64,000 bases of DNA from Acidobacteriaceae bacterium (GTDB lineage Bacteria; Acidobacteriota; Terriglobia; Terriglobales; Acidobacteriaceae): contig DAIDKP010000011.1 of the NCBI GenBank assembly GCA_027449965.1, positions 1 to 64,000 of the forward strand, in the 5' to 3' direction. The first letter of the stretch is position 1. Each line of letters starts with the position of its first letter. A model generated the notes under the pieces. That model did no database searches. It was not told where the DNA came from and worked only from the letters and a program-made list of their open reading frames with translations. Of this stretch, positions 41,859 through 51,506 are shown one piece after another. A program made the position numbers and the translations under genes.

Positions 41859-42412
41859 CTACCGGTGGCGCAATAGGTGGACACGCGCTATGCTGCCGAA
41901 CCGCGAAACGGCAGTAGCCCGCTCCCCACCGCCGCCGCGCTGCGTCTGCTCCAGAAAGTCGGCCCAGTCCTGCATCATCTTCGCGCGCGGCTCAAGATAC
42001 TGCGCGTGATTGTAGGCCGCGCTCACCGCGTTGCGTGGTGCGTGGGCAAGCTGCAATTCGATGTGCTCATGGTTGTAGCCCTGCTCATGCAGAATCGTCG
42101 AAGCCAGACCACGGAATCCGTGCCCGGTCATGCGCCCCTTGTAGCCCATCCGCTCCAGCGCCTTCAGAATGGTCATGTTGGACATCGGCTTGCCGGAGTC
42201 CTGCTCACCGGGAAAGACCAGCGCGTGATTCCCGGAGATGGTGCGCAGAAGCTCCAGCACTTCGATTTCTCTTTGCCTTCAAAGCGATACTTCCATCGCC
42301 AGAGCTTGCCGCCAGAGGGATTCACCAGCAAATAGAGGCCTTTGCCGTCGGTCAACTTGTAGGGCTTATCGCCGGGTCGCGAACGCCGGATTGCCGTATC
42401 GGTCAGAGCCAT
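41859..42412 (-). pseudogene. decayed P4-type tyrosine integrase
   Basis: A remnant of a DUF4102/P4-type integrase. The first 50 residues are intact (MALTDTAIRRSRPGDKPYKL, then LYLLVNPSGGKLWRWKYRFE). After that, roughly 250 residues are missing and the frame changes. The C-terminal catalytic part continues in another frame with KPMSNMTILKALERMGYKG, GHGFRGLASTILHEQGY and ELQLAHAPRNAV, which holds the His-x-x-Arg and downstream His; the Tyr region (VSAAYNHAQYLEPR) is also recognisable. An intact copy would have about 400 residues. It sits 211 bases from tRNA-Val, the likely former attachment site. Confidence 0.85.
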
Positions 42413-42440
42413 GATCGGCGCTCCTCAATCGAGCGATTTG

Positions 42441-42510
42441 GAGGTATTTGGGGGTATCTGGGGGTATCGCATATAGGGGTATTGCTTACATACCCCCATA
42501 TGTACCCCCA
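42441..42510. repeat. cluster of GGGGTAT motifs upstream of the integrase remnant
   Basis: Four direct copies of (G)GGGTAT or GAGGTAT at about 10-16 base spacing (42441-42483) are followed by two inverted copies, TACCCCCATA and TACCCCCACT (42491-42510). The position between integrase and tRNA-Val fits arm-type recombinase sites or an operator. Confidence 0.6.
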
Positions 42511-42623
42511 CTCGCTCTCGGCTTCCATCGTACCCCTTGGGACACAGATAGGCAATAACCGCAATATTTTCTGCTATTTACTTCTTTATTTGGGATTGTA
42601 TTGGACGTGTTCGGAAGGGGTTT

Positions 42624-42700
<77 letters not shown>

Positions 42701-42857
42701 CTGATCTGCGGGCAAAAACGCGCCAAGAGCACACTTCCAAATCCATCATAGCAGGCTCCACGATGCGCGATTGTGAGCGCCCGGCTGTGCGTCTGCAGGG
42801 TGGAATGCGATAGGCTTCAAGGTTGGGTGTTGACCTTGCATCGAGGAGCGTTCCGCC

Positions 42858-44333
42858 TTGACTTCCACTTATTCCTATAACCTGAAGGCCGCCGCTGAGG
42901 CTTCCATGCAGGAACACGGTTTTCAGCCCAGGCTTTCGCAGGAGGCTGAGCGCGAGCTGGCGCTGACTCTGTCGCACGGGCTGAGGCTTCCACAGGCGGG
43001 TCACGGTACCACGATTGCCGATCTTCGAGCGCTGCTCTGGTCATCCATCGATAACGATACTTCTCGTGACCTTGATCAGATCGAGTGGGCCGAGCGCCTC
43101 AAGGACGGTCGCATTCGCGTGCGCGTCGCCGTCGCCGATGTAGACGGAACGGTTCCTCAGGCGACGGCGCTGGACGCTCACGCCGAAAGCGAAACCACCA
43201 GTGTTTACACCGGTGTCACCGTCTTTCCCATGTTCCCGGTCGAACTCTCCGAGGGGCTGACCTCGCTGAATGAAAACCAGGATCGCGCTGCCGTTGTCAC
43301 GGAGTATTGCGTTGACAGACAGGGCGTGGTCACCGACGGTAGCATCTATCGCGCGCTAGTGCGCAACAAGGCGCAGCTCGCCTACAACGCCGTGGGCGCA
43401 TGGCTGGCCGGAACGGCCGAAGCGCCGGAAAAGGTGAAGCAGAGCGAAGAACTGGCCACCCAGCTCAGGCTTCAGGATGAAGCGGCGCGCGCCATGGTGG
43501 GCAGCCGATTCCAGCACGGAGCGCTGGATCTGGAAACCATTGAGACGCGTCCCGTGATGGTCAAAGAGGAGGCCGTGAGTCTTGCTCGTCAGTTGAAAAA
43601 CCGCGCTACCAGCCTCATCGAAGAGTTCATGGTTGCAGCCAACGGCGTGATGGCGCGCACCCTGGACGAGGCGCGCATAGCCTCCATCCGCCGCGTTGTG
43701 CGTGTGCCCAAACGCTGGGATCGCATCCTCCAGATTGCGGCCGAACTTGGCACCACGCTGCCTGTCATGCCTGACTCTAAAGCGCTGAACGACTTCCTCT
43801 GTGCGCAGCGCAAAGCCGATCCTGTTCGCTTCCCCGATCTTTCCCTCACCGTCATCAAGCTCATGGGTCCGGGCGAATACGTGATGGTCCGCCCGGGCGA
43901 GGATTCTCCCGGGCACTTCGGTCTCGCGGTGCAGGACTACACCCACTCCACTGCGCCCAACCGCCGCTTCGCCGACGTTGTCACCCAGCGCCTGCTCAAG
44001 GCTCATCTGGCCGCCGCTCCCACCCCCTACTCCGCTGAGCGCCTTGCCGGCATCGCCGCGCGCTGCACACTGATGGAAGACAACGAGCGCCACGTGGAGC
44101 GAGAGATGGCCAAGCGCATCGCCGCCGTCGTGCTGCACAAACGCATCGGTCAGCACTTCAGAGCCATCGTGACTGGAGTCTCCCACTCCGGCACATTTGT
44201 GCGCGCGCTGGAGCCGCACGTGGAAGGTATGCTCGTCCACGGCGGGGCGGGGCTGGACGTAGGCGACAGACTTCAGGTGCGTCTGGTCGGCACAAATCCG
44301 GAGCGGGGTTACATCGACTTCGCCGCAGCCTGA
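42858..44333 (+). CDS. RNB-domain exoribonuclease (short RNase II/R relative)
   Basis: A 491-residue RNB-family protein. The start is TTG at 42858 with GAGGAG nine bases upstream. It lacks the N-terminal cold-shock domains of RNase R (about 800 residues) and consists of the RNB core and a C-terminal S1-like OB fold (RAIVTGVSHSGTFVRALEPH). The metal motif reads SSIDNDTSRDLDQIEWAE: three Asp are kept, but the fourth position of the classical DxD-D is Gln. The later motif is YTHSTAPNRRFADVVTQR. It probably degrades RNA 3'-5'; the Gln seems usual for one RNB subgroup, but this is from memory. Confidence 0.85.
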   Translation: MTSTYSYNLKAAAEASMQEHGFQPRLSQEAERELALTLSHGLRLPQAGHGTTIADLRALLWSSIDNDTSRDLDQIEWAERLKDGRIRVRVAVADVDGTVPQATALDAHAESETTSVYTGVTVFPMFPVELSEGLTSLNENQDRAAVVTEYCVDRQGVVTDGSIYRALVRNKAQLAYNAVGAWLAGTAEAPEKVKQSEELATQLRLQDEAARAMVGSRFQHGALDLETIETRPVMVKEEAVSLARQLKNRATSLIEEFMVAANGVMARTLDEARIASIRRVVRVPKRWDRILQIAAELGTTLPVMPDSKALNDFLCAQRKADPVRFPDLSLTVIKLMGPGEYVMVRPGEDSPGHFGLAVQDYTHSTAPNRRFADVVTQRLLKAHLAAAPTPYSAERLAGIAARCTLMEDNERHVEREMAKRIAAVVLHKRIGQHFRAIVTGVSHSGTFVRALEPHVEGMLVHGGAGLDVGDRLQVRLVGTNPERGYIDFAAA

Positions 44334-44371
44334 GAACATCCCATGTGCGCAGGCCTGATACACTCAACCGC

Positions 44372-45253
44372 GTGAAACAACTCATCGTCAACGCGGACGA
44401 CTTCGGACTTACATCCGGCGTCAACCGCGCCATTGTTGAACTTGCCCGCTCTGGCTGCCTGAGCAGCGCCACGCTGATGGCCGCCGCGCCGGCCACCGAA
44501 GACGCCATCCAACTCGCGCAACAGACTCCCATGCTTGGTGTCGGCTGCCACGTGGTACTTGTCGATGGACGCTCCTGTCTCGATCCAGAGGCGCAGCGCG
44601 CATTTTCGTGGATTCAAAACGACGGTCACCTGCCCGCCACTCCCGGCCAGCTTCTGCGTGCGATCTTCGCTTCGGGCATTACGCGTGCTCACGGCGAAGC
44701 CTTTCTCGAAGCTGAAGCTTTTGCCCAGATCACGCGCCTGCAACAGGCTGGACTCACCCTCACGCACCTCGACACGCACAAGCACCTGCATCAGTTTCCG
44801 GCCATCCTGCGACCCCTGCTGCGTGCGGCTCGCCGCGCCGGTCTGCGCCGCATTCGCAATCCGTTTGAACCACTCTGGAGCCGTCGTCTCACGCCGCGCG
44901 TCCCCGCGGCGCGCCGCCTGGAGTTCGGCCTGCTCCAGTTGTTTCGCCAGCACTTTCACCGTGCCGTCGCCGATGCCGGATTCACCACCACCGATGGGGC
45001 CATCGGCGTGCTGGCGACCGGCTCGCTTGATCGCGCGCTGGTCGAGCGGCTGATTGCCGCTCTGCCCGATGGCTGTTGGGAACTGGTGACGCATCCCGGT
45101 TACACCGACGCCGCTCTGCAACAGATTCGCACCCGTCTTCGTGCCTCTCGCGAGGTCGAGATTGATGCCCTCGGCGCAGTCGCTGCCATGCGCTACGTCG
45201 CGCAGGAGAGTGCTTCCCTGCTCCACTTCGGCTCGGTGCCGGCGTCAGTTTGA
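44372..45253 (+). CDS. hpnK: ChbG/HpnK-family deacetylase
   Basis: A 293-residue YdjC/ChbG-type carbohydrate deacetylase. Metal ligands are visible in LIVNADDFGLT (Asp) and LTHLDTHKHLHQFP (His-x3-His), and ELVTHPGY holds a third conserved His. The family includes HpnK, acting on hopanoid N-acetylglucosamine, and ChbG, acting on chito-oligosaccharides; the present call as HpnK is a subfamily guess because no hpn gene is adjacent. The GTG at 44372 opens directly on the first strand; no ribosome site is obvious. It follows the RNB gene by 38 bases. Confidence 0.75.
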   Translation: MKQLIVNADDFGLTSGVNRAIVELARSGCLSSATLMAAAPATEDAIQLAQQTPMLGVGCHVVLVDGRSCLDPEAQRAFSWIQNDGHLPATPGQLLRAIFASGITRAHGEAFLEAEAFAQITRLQQAGLTLTHLDTHKHLHQFPAILRPLLRAARRAGLRRIRNPFEPLWSRRLTPRVPAARRLEFGLLQLFRQHFHRAVADAGFTTTDGAIGVLATGSLDRALVERLIAALPDGCWELVTHPGYTDAALQQIRTRLRASREVEIDALGAVAAMRYVAQESASLLHFGSVPASV

Positions 45254-45372
45254 AATTTCCAGTGCGTGCCTGAACTTCGCGCATCGTCTGTGCATGTTGA
45301 AACGTCCAAAGAACAGTACGGAGTCACCGGGACACGCTGCGGAAAGAATTGGTTAGCAAGAAAGCGGTTTTC

Positions 45373-46509
45373 ATGCGTATCGGCATCACCTGTTATCCCA
45401 CCTATGGCGGCAGCGGCGTTGTCGCCACAGAACTCGGCATTGAGCTGGCATCTCTGGGCCATGAGATTCACTTCATCAGCTACTCGCAGCCATTTCGTCT
45501 CTCTGGCCGCGAGACAGGCATCTTTTATCACGAAGTGCCGGTGTCCAACTATCCGCTCTTTGAGTTCCCGCCATACGATCTGGCGCTGGCCTCACGCATG
45601 GCCGAAGTTGCCGAGTACTATGGCCTCGACCTGCTGCATGTCCACTACGCGATTCCTCACTCCGTCAGCGCATTGCTGGCTCGCCAGATGCTGGCTGCGC
45701 GTGGTCGCCATCTTCCCTTTGTCACCACGCTTCATGGCACTGACATCACGCTCGTCGGCATGGACCGCTCGTATCTGCCCATCACACAGTACGCCATTCA
45801 GCAAAGCGACGGCGTCACCAGCATCTCCGGCTGGCTGCGTGACAAGACCGTGGAAAACTTTGCCATCACTCGCCCGATCGAGGTCATTCACAACTTCGTA
45901 AACTGCGATCAATATCAGCCTATTCGCAACGAGGAAGAACGCTCTCAGCTACGCCAGCCACTGGCGGCTGCAGATGAATTTCTGCTGATGCACCTTTCCA
46001 ATTTTCGGCCCGTCAAGCGCATCACCGACGTTATTCAGACTTTTGCCCGCATTGCCCGACAGCTTCCCGCGCGGCTGGCGCTGATCGGCGACGGCCCGGA
46101 CCGCTCCACCGCCGAGTGGCTCGCTCACTCCCTGAACATCCACGATCGCATTCACTTCCTGGGGAAGCAGGATCGCGTCCACGACCTTCTTCCGCTGGCT
46201 GACCTGCTGCTGATGCCCAGCGAAAACGAATCCTTTGGCCTGGCCGCACTGGAAGCGATGGCCTGCCAGACACCGGCGATCGCCACGCGCGTCGGCGGCG
46301 TGCCGGAGTTAATCACCGACGGCCACGACGGCCTGCTCTTTGCCATTGGAGATGTGGATGCAATGGCCAACTCTGCCATCGCACTCCTGCGCGATACGGA
46401 ACGCCATGCCGCGATGCGATGCGCTGCGCGAAAGACCGCCCAGGACCGCTTCTGCTCCACGCGCATCATTCCGCGCTATGTCGACTTCTATCGCTCGCTC
46501 ATCGGATGA
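45373..46509 (+). CDS. bshA: N-acetyl-alpha-D-glucosaminyl L-malate synthase BshA
   Basis: A 378-residue GT4 glycosyltransferase catalysing the first step of bacillithiol synthesis, joining GlcNAc from UDP-GlcNAc to L-malate. The start MRIGITCYPTYGGSGVVATE is diagnostic of BshA, as are FVTTLHGTDITLVG, HNFVNCDQY, and the donor-site region PSENESFGLAALEAMAC. The ATG at 45373 begins precisely at the first strand. The 3' end overlaps the convergent lytS-type gene by 22 bases. Other bsh genes are not in the window. Confidence 0.92.
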   Translation: MRIGITCYPTYGGSGVVATELGIELASLGHEIHFISYSQPFRLSGRETGIFYHEVPVSNYPLFEFPPYDLALASRMAEVAEYYGLDLLHVHYAIPHSVSALLARQMLAARGRHLPFVTTLHGTDITLVGMDRSYLPITQYAIQQSDGVTSISGWLRDKTVENFAITRPIEVIHNFVNCDQYQPIRNEEERSQLRQPLAAADEFLLMHLSNFRPVKRITDVIQTFARIARQLPARLALIGDGPDRSTAEWLAHSLNIHDRIHFLGKQDRVHDLLPLADLLLMPSENESFGLAALEAMACQTPAIATRVGGVPELITDGHDGLLFAIGDVDAMANSAIALLRDTERHAAMRCAARKTAQDRFCSTRIIPRYVDFYRSLIG

Positions 46510-47795
46510 TCGCTGGCTGCATCCTCCACTGGAACCGTCAGGCACACACGTGTGCCGCGTCCCGGACGAGACTCGAGATCAAAGCGCGCCATGTTGCCAT
46601 AAAGCATCTGCAAACGGTCGCGCACCAGCTTAATGCCAATTCCGGTGCCGCTGGTCAGCGTCTGCTCCGAGATGCCCACACCGTCGTCTTCCACCTCAAT
46701 CACCAGCCCGTTCTCGCCCCGGCGGCTGCGCAGCGTAACTGTGCCGCCGGCAATGCGCGGTTCCAGCCCATGCTTGATCGAGTTCTCCACCAGCGGCTGT
46801 AACAAGATGCTCGGTACGCGTATGTCCAGCACAGACGGCTCAATCTCCTTGACCACGCGCAGCTTTTCAGCACCAAACCGAACCGTCTCAATCTCCAGAT
46901 AATCATCGATCCATTGCAACTCCTCGCGCAGCGGAACCAGCGTGTCATGATCCCGCAGCATCGCGCGCAGCAGGCTTGCCAGCTTCCCAATCATCACTCG
47001 CGCCTCCGCTGGCCTGTGCCGCACCAGTGAAGCAATCGAGTTCAACGTGTTGAAGAGAAAATGTGGATTGATCTGCCGTTGCAGTGCGTCCAGCCTGGCC
47101 TCAAGCAACAGTCGTTTCTGCTCCTCCAGCTTCATCTCGACCCGAAGTACGTTCCATATCTTCAGCCAGATGCCCACAACCACGGGCGCACTCATCCACA
47201 CCAGCGCACGCAGCCACCAGACATCGGCTCGCAGCGCAAAGATCCTTCGTGGAAACTCCCATGCAAGCCAGCTATGCGCCGCTTCCATGCCGGCAATCAG
47301 CAGCAGCAACAGAATCTGCCGATCAAACTTCGGCTGCCGCAGCGTCCGTCTCACCCACCGCCACAGGCTCAGATCCACAAACGGCGTAAACGACCAGATC
47401 TCCTCTTTTTCAATCCACATGCCGGCGATGCCGGCTACCATGCCCACACCTGCCAGAAACGGCAACGCCAGGTATTCTCGATGCAGCATCGCGGGCACCG
47501 CCATCAGCATTCCACTCAGCATTGCCCAGCCGGGGCCGACCAGCAGACCCACCAGCGTCACAGTCTCCAGCGACATATCCGCCGCCAGAAAATTCGGCAC
47601 CTCAATCCGCACCCACACGCCCAGCGTCAGCGGAACGAGCACAAACGCCAGCATCTCCAGCGTCTCTCGCTTGGTTCTTCGCTGTGCCAGCAGTCGCCGC
47701 TGGAAGGCGCGAGAACGGCCCACCGCGCTGGCTACCGAAGCGGCAATCCCCAGCTTCACCAGAAGCGTAATCAAAATCAGTTTGTGATCCGCCAC
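46488..47795 (-). CDS. LytS/YehU-type sensor histidine kinase
   Basis: A 435-residue membrane kinase. Residues about 5-215 contain six or more hydrophobic helices (LAFVLVPLTLGVWV, VTLVGLLVGPGWAMLSGML and further), like the 5TM-LYT sensor region. The His_kinase domain reads LDALQRQINPHFLFNTLNSI with the phospho-accepting His in NPHFLFN. The ATPase domain has LLQPLVENSIKHGLEPRI (N box) and EDDGVGISEQTL (G1). Start is GTG with an AAAGGA site. The usual LytR-type response regulator is not next to it. The 3' end overlaps bshA tail-to-tail. Confidence 0.9.
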   Translation of the reverse strand: MADHKLILITLLVKLGIAASVASAVGRSRAFQRRLLAQRRTKRETLEMLAFVLVPLTLGVWVRIEVPNFLAADMSLETVTLVGLLVGPGWAMLSGMLMAVPAMLHREYLALPFLAGVGMVAGIAGMWIEKEEIWSFTPFVDLSLWRWVRRTLRQPKFDRQILLLLLIAGMEAAHSWLAWEFPRRIFALRADVWWLRALVWMSAPVVVGIWLKIWNVLRVEMKLEEQKRLLLEARLDALQRQINPHFLFNTLNSIASLVRHRPAEARVMIGKLASLLRAMLRDHDTLVPLREELQWIDDYLEIETVRFGAEKLRVVKEIEPSVLDIRVPSILLQPLVENSIKHGLEPRIAGGTVTLRSRRGENGLVIEVEDDGVGISEQTLTSGTGIGIKLVRDRLQMLYGNMARFDLESRPGRGTRVCLTVPVEDAASDHPMSER

Positions 47796-47862
47796 TCTTT
47801 CCTTTCCACCGCGCTGCCTGCCGCGAATCCTCCGCCATCCCCGTGCATCTTACAATCAGATC

Positions 47863-48507
47863 ATGTCGTACACCAGCGTACAGAAAAAAGCTGAAGCTGA
47901 CTTCCCTACCCGTTGGGGTCACTTTCGCATTCTCGGCTTTGAGGCTTTTGGGGCGAACCACGCACCCGGCTGCCAGCCCGATCCCACATCCTCAATCGAT
48001 GGCTTGGTTGCGCTCGTCCACGGCGACATTCACGCCGCACCGCCGATCATCCGCATCCATTCACAATGCCTCACCGGCGATGTTTTCGGCTCGCTACGCT
48101 GCGACTGCCGCGCGCAACTGGAACTCGCCCTGCAGCGCATCACCGCTGAAGGCGCTGGAATCCTGCTCTATGAGCAGCAGGAGGGGCGCGGCATCGGCCT
48201 GATGGCCAAGCTCCAAGCCTATGAGCTACAGGATCAGGGCCGCGATACCGTCGAAGCCAACCTCGAACTCGGCTTTGCCGCCGACTGCCGTGGATATGAA
48301 TTGCCTGCCGCCGTGCTTCATCTGCTCGGAGTCTCCGCGGTGCGCCTGATGACCAATAATCCGGAGAAAGTTGCCGCGCTTGAATCGTCAGGAATCCGCG
48401 TCACCGAACGCATCTCGGCAGAAGTTCCGCCGCTCGATACCTTCCGCCGCTACCTCGAAACCAAGCAGCAAAAGATGGGGCACATTCTGGATGAGATTCG
48501 TCATTGA
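47863..48507 (+). CDS. ribA: GTP cyclohydrolase II
   Basis: A 214-residue stand-alone RibA, first enzyme of riboflavin synthesis from GTP. Zinc ligands are in CLTGDVFGSLRCDCR, followed by LYEQQEGRGIGLMAKLQAYE and LMTNNPEKVAAL, which binds the guanine and phosphate. It has no fused RibB domain and no other rib gene lies beside it. It is divergent from the histidine kinase with 67 bases between. Confidence 0.95.
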   Translation: MSYTSVQKKAEADFPTRWGHFRILGFEAFGANHAPGCQPDPTSSIDGLVALVHGDIHAAPPIIRIHSQCLTGDVFGSLRCDCRAQLELALQRITAEGAGILLYEQQEGRGIGLMAKLQAYELQDQGRDTVEANLELGFAADCRGYELPAAVLHLLGVSAVRLMTNNPEKVAALESSGIRVTERISAEVPPLDTFRRYLETKQQKMGHILDEIRH

Positions 48508-48547
48508 GCCATGACAGGTTGAAGTTTTGCCTGCATTCTTGCTGGCT

Positions 48548-49096
48548 TCATCGACCTGCATTTCGCAACTCAAGCACCAGCTTGGCTGTTGTGATCAGTT
48601 GCCCCACATGACGCTGCGTGTGATCGGCCACATGCACCAGCAGCCCACCCACTGTCGTCGGCAGATTTTTGCGTCCCACGCCGCGCGCCGTCTCCAGGTC
48701 CGTGCCTGCCAGCGTCACCACACGGCCGATTCCCTCCTGCAAGCTCATCTGAAACTCCGCTCGCAGAGAATCCGCGGATATCGGCTCGCCCTCACTTCGT
48801 AGCGCCTCCATCTGCGCCGCGCTCAGTTGTCGCTCTTCAGCATAGCTCAGCAGCCGATCCACACTGCGCGCCAGATGCTGCATCTGCCACGCCACCGAGG
48901 GCAATCCCATCCCTGTTTGATGCAGCTCTTCCTCGGTCAATCCGCTTGTCCAGCGTGCAGTGTCTTCCACTGCCAGCTCCAGCGCATGCACCACTCCGCG
49001 AGCCACCGCAGGAATCTCCGTATGCGTACCGCGTAGCCACGGTTCCGGCTGATTCACGTGCTTTGCAGCTTCCGGCTCTTTGCTTTGCTGCTTCAC
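48548..49096 (-). CDS. DinB-family protein
   Basis: A 182-residue four-helix DinB/YfiT-like protein; members bind a metal through three His and include thiol-dependent S-transferases. Visible here are HALELAVEDTARWTSGL, VAWQMQHLARSVDRLLSY with a candidate His, and LVHVADHTQRHVGQLITTAK with the closing His pair. Because bshA indicates bacillithiol, a bacillithiol transferase is possible but unproven. The GTG at 49096 overlaps the stop of the upstream kinase gene (GTGA). Confidence 0.85.
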   Translation of the reverse strand: MKQQSKEPEAAKHVNQPEPWLRGTHTEIPAVARGVVHALELAVEDTARWTSGLTEEELHQTGMGLPSVAWQMQHLARSVDRLLSYAEERQLSAAQMEALRSEGEPISADSLRAEFQMSLQEGIGRVVTLAGTDLETARGVGRKNLPTTVGGLLVHVADHTQRHVGQLITTAKLVLELRNAGR

Positions 49097-49968
49097 GACT
49101 GCTTCACGCGCACCACGGTGATCTTGGCAAATCCTTCTTCGAAATCCGGCGCTTTCAGCTTCTCTGCCATGCGCTGCATTGCCTCTTCGCTCACGGGTCG
49201 ATCCCGTTGCGCATTCCGCTCCAGGCACACTGCCAGCGGAACATCGAAGTAAACCGCCTGCACCTCATAGCCAAAGCTTTGCGCCATCTTGATCCACTGC
49301 CTGCGCTCGTGGGCGGAAAGGTTCGTCGCGTCCACATAATTCCAGGGCATTTTGGCAATCAGCCGCGCTCGCAGCAACGAACGCAGCGTCGCGAATACCA
49401 GTCCCTGATAACGCTGCTCCGTAATGTCATCAAATAGGATCGTGCGCAGCATATCGCTGCTCAGCGGCGTCACGCCTCTGCGTTTGTACCAGGTGGTCTT
49501 GCCTGAACCCGGTAGCCCGATCGTCAATACAACAAAACCCTTGGGCTCCTGGCTCGACGGAGCGCCGCCCGTACTCGAAGCTGCAGGGGATTCAGGCTGC
49601 GTTTCCACTTCCATCCGTCGCTGCGGCGCCGTTGCCTCCGGCGCCATTCGCTCCGGCTTTCGAGCATCTGATCTGCGTGGTTCGGAACGACGCCGCACGG
49701 ATCGGCGTCCATTCTGCGCTCTCGACATATCCTCCGCCGATCTGGCAGTCGATTCCGGCACAGATGCGGGAAGGGCTGTCGGCATCGAAGCAGGAACGCT
49801 TTGGAATACTCTTGACTCAGCTATTTCGGGCTCCGTCGCAGTGCGAGGCACAACCGGCTCCTGCAAATAGCTTGGACTCAGCGGCCGAGGCTGATTGACG
49901 GGAATCTCTCGTCCGGTTTTACCCGTTGCTTCTGATGTATTTGGCTCTCGTCGGGAACGTCTTCGCAT
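49093..49968 (-). CDS. P-loop kinase with Arg/Pro-rich N-terminus
   Basis: A 291-residue protein. The N-terminal 140 residues are rich in Arg, Pro, Ser and Glu and look disordered. The C-terminal domain is an AAA_33/polynucleotide-kinase-like fold: Walker A GLPGSGKTTW, SSDMLRTILFDD, YVDATNLSAHERRQW, VYFDVPLAVCLERNAQRDRP (lid arginines). It could phosphorylate a nucleic acid or small molecule. AGGAAG six bases before the ATG at 49968 supports this start. DinB overlaps its 3' end by four bases. Confidence 0.8.
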   Translation of the reverse strand: MRRRSRREPNTSEATGKTGREIPVNQPRPLSPSYLQEPVVPRTATEPEIAESRVFQSVPASMPTALPASVPESTARSAEDMSRAQNGRRSVRRRSEPRRSDARKPERMAPEATAPQRRMEVETQPESPAASSTGGAPSSQEPKGFVVLTIGLPGSGKTTWYKRRGVTPLSSDMLRTILFDDITEQRYQGLVFATLRSLLRARLIAKMPWNYVDATNLSAHERRQWIKMAQSFGYEVQAVYFDVPLAVCLERNAQRDRPVSEEAMQRMAEKLKAPDFEEGFAKITVVRVKQS

Positions 49969-50373
49969 GGTTCTTCCTGGCGTCGATTTGAAATTTGTCG
50001 AACCGGCCCAATCTTTTCTGACAGCCACATTGCAGCCATACTGTCATAGCGCTTACTCGGGGCGACACGCTGGTCCGTTTCTGCTATCATTATCCCACGC
50101 GCCTGCATCACCCTCACGCGCTTCCTATGTGCGCACCCTCTGGCCGGGACAACTTCCGTCACCCCCATCCGACGCTTCGTTTCCGTTGCCATATCCTCAT
50201 AAAATCGTTTTCATGCCATTGACAACAGTGATATTCTGATGAGTTTGGTGGTGCCCCCGAAATGATGCCCTGTCCGCATCGGGCCTGGCGCTCCGACAAA
50301 CGCACGTGTACTTGCTCTTCTTGTCTTTGCTCCAGAAACCCTTATTTCAGCACACAACTAAAGGAGATCATTC
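49969..50373. other. divergent kinase-gap intergenic region
   Basis: 405 bases holding the promoters for the kinase gene (leftward) and gap (rightward). TTGACA is present at 50219-50224, but the matching -10 is not convincing at standard spacing. An AAAGGAG ribosome site precedes gap. No gene is supported. Confidence 0.4.
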
Positions 50374-51378
50374 ATGGCAGTCAAGGTTGGCATCAACGGA
50401 TTCGGTCGCATTGGCCGCAACGTCTTTCGCGCCGCAATGGGAAACCCTGAAATTGAGTTTGTCGCCGTAAACGACCTCACCAGCCCCGCAATTCTTGCTC
50501 ATCTGCTCAAGCACGACTCCATTCTGGGCAATCTGAAAAACGAGATCGTCGCCGGCGAGGATTTTATCTCCGTCGATGGCAAGAAAATCAAGGTTTACGC
50601 CGAGCGTGACCCTGCCAAGCTCGACTGGGCCTCGGTCGGAGCACAGATCGTCGTCGAATCCACCGGCCACTTCACCGACGCCACCAAAGCCAAGGCTCAC
50701 CTCGGCTCCACGGTGAAGAAAGTCATCATCTCCGCACCGGCCACCAACGAAGACATCACGCTGGTGCTCGGCGTCAACCAGGACAAGTATGATGCATCCA
50801 AGCACCACGTCATTTCGAATGCGAGCTGCACCACCAACTGCCTGGCTCCGCTCGTCAAGGTGCTGATGGAGAACTTCGGCATCGTCAGCGGCATCATGAC
50901 CACCATCCACAGCTATACCAATGATCAGGTGATCCTCGATTTTCCGCACAAGGATCTGCGCCGCGCCCGCGCTGCCGCGCTCAACATGATCCCCAGCTCG
51001 ACCGGCGCTGCCAAGGCTCTGAAGCTGGTGATCCCGGAGATGGCCGGCAAGCTCGATGGCTTCTCCATGCGCGTGCCCACTCCAAACGTCTCCATCGTCG
51101 ACCTGACCTTCATCAGCGAAAAGACGACCGACGTGGCCAGCGTGAATGCGGCGCTGAAGGCTGCCAGCCAGGGCGCACTCAAGGGCATCCTCGGCTACGA
51201 AGAGCATGAGCTGGTCAGCTCCGACTACAAGGGCGACCGACGCTCTTCGATCGTTGATGCACCGCTGACGAAGGTCATCGGCAACTCGGTGAAGGTGCTG
51301 AGCTGGTACGACAATGAGTGGGGCTACTCCAACCGCGTCGTTGATCTCATCGGCTACATCGTCAACAAGGGCCTGTAA
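50374..51378 (+). CDS. gap: glyceraldehyde-3-phosphate dehydrogenase
   Basis: A 334-residue type I GAPDH of glycolysis and gluconeogenesis. NAD-binding [19 protein letters not shown] is at the N-terminus, the catalytic Cys is in [25 protein letters not shown] supplies the catalytic His, and [14 protein letters not shown] closes the domain. AAAGGAG eight bases before the ATG. It is followed by pgk after 128 bases; both probably form one operon. Confidence 0.97.
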   Translation: MAVKVGINGFGRIGRNVFRAAMGNPEIEFVAVNDLTSPAILAHLLKHDSILGNLKNEIVAGEDFISVDGKKIKVYAERDPAKLDWASVGAQIVVESTGHFTDATKAKAHLGSTVKKVIISAPATNEDITLVLGVNQDKYDASKHHVISNASCTTNCLAPLVKVLMENFGIVSGIMTTIHSYTNDQVILDFPHKDLRRARAAALNMIPSSTGAAKALKLVIPEMAGKLDGFSMRVPTPNVSIVDLTFISEKTTDVASVNAALKAASQGALKGILGYEEHELVSSDYKGDRRSSIVDAPLTKVIGNSVKVLSWYDNEWGYSNRVVDLIGYIVNKGL

Positions 51379-51506
51379 ACCAGACGCCAGGCGAAGGGAT
51401 GTGCCGCGGTTCAGTGCAGCACTTCCCTTTCGCCGCATTCGATCTATATCTTTCTCCATCCTTCGCTCTGCTTACGCTCAGACCCTCACTCTCCGGAGAC
51501 AATTCC

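Larger units (their letters stand above)
41720..42527. repeat. 17-bp direct repeat flanking the integrase remnant
   Basis: CTCGCTCTCGGCTTCCA occurs at 41720-41736 and at 42511-42527. The bases after it stay partly alike (GAGTGCCCTCTGGG against TCGTACCCCTTGGG). The repeats bracket the pseudogene and could be a trace of the deletion or rearrangement that removed the rest of the element. Confidence 0.5.

Noticed and set aside
42441..42510. CRISPR-like repeats
   Set aside because: The GGGGTAT units are too short, unevenly spaced and partly inverted, and no cas gene is present.
50219..50241. TTGACA as the gap promoter
   Set aside because: No -10-like sequence lies 16-18 bases downstream; GATATT is only a few bases away.
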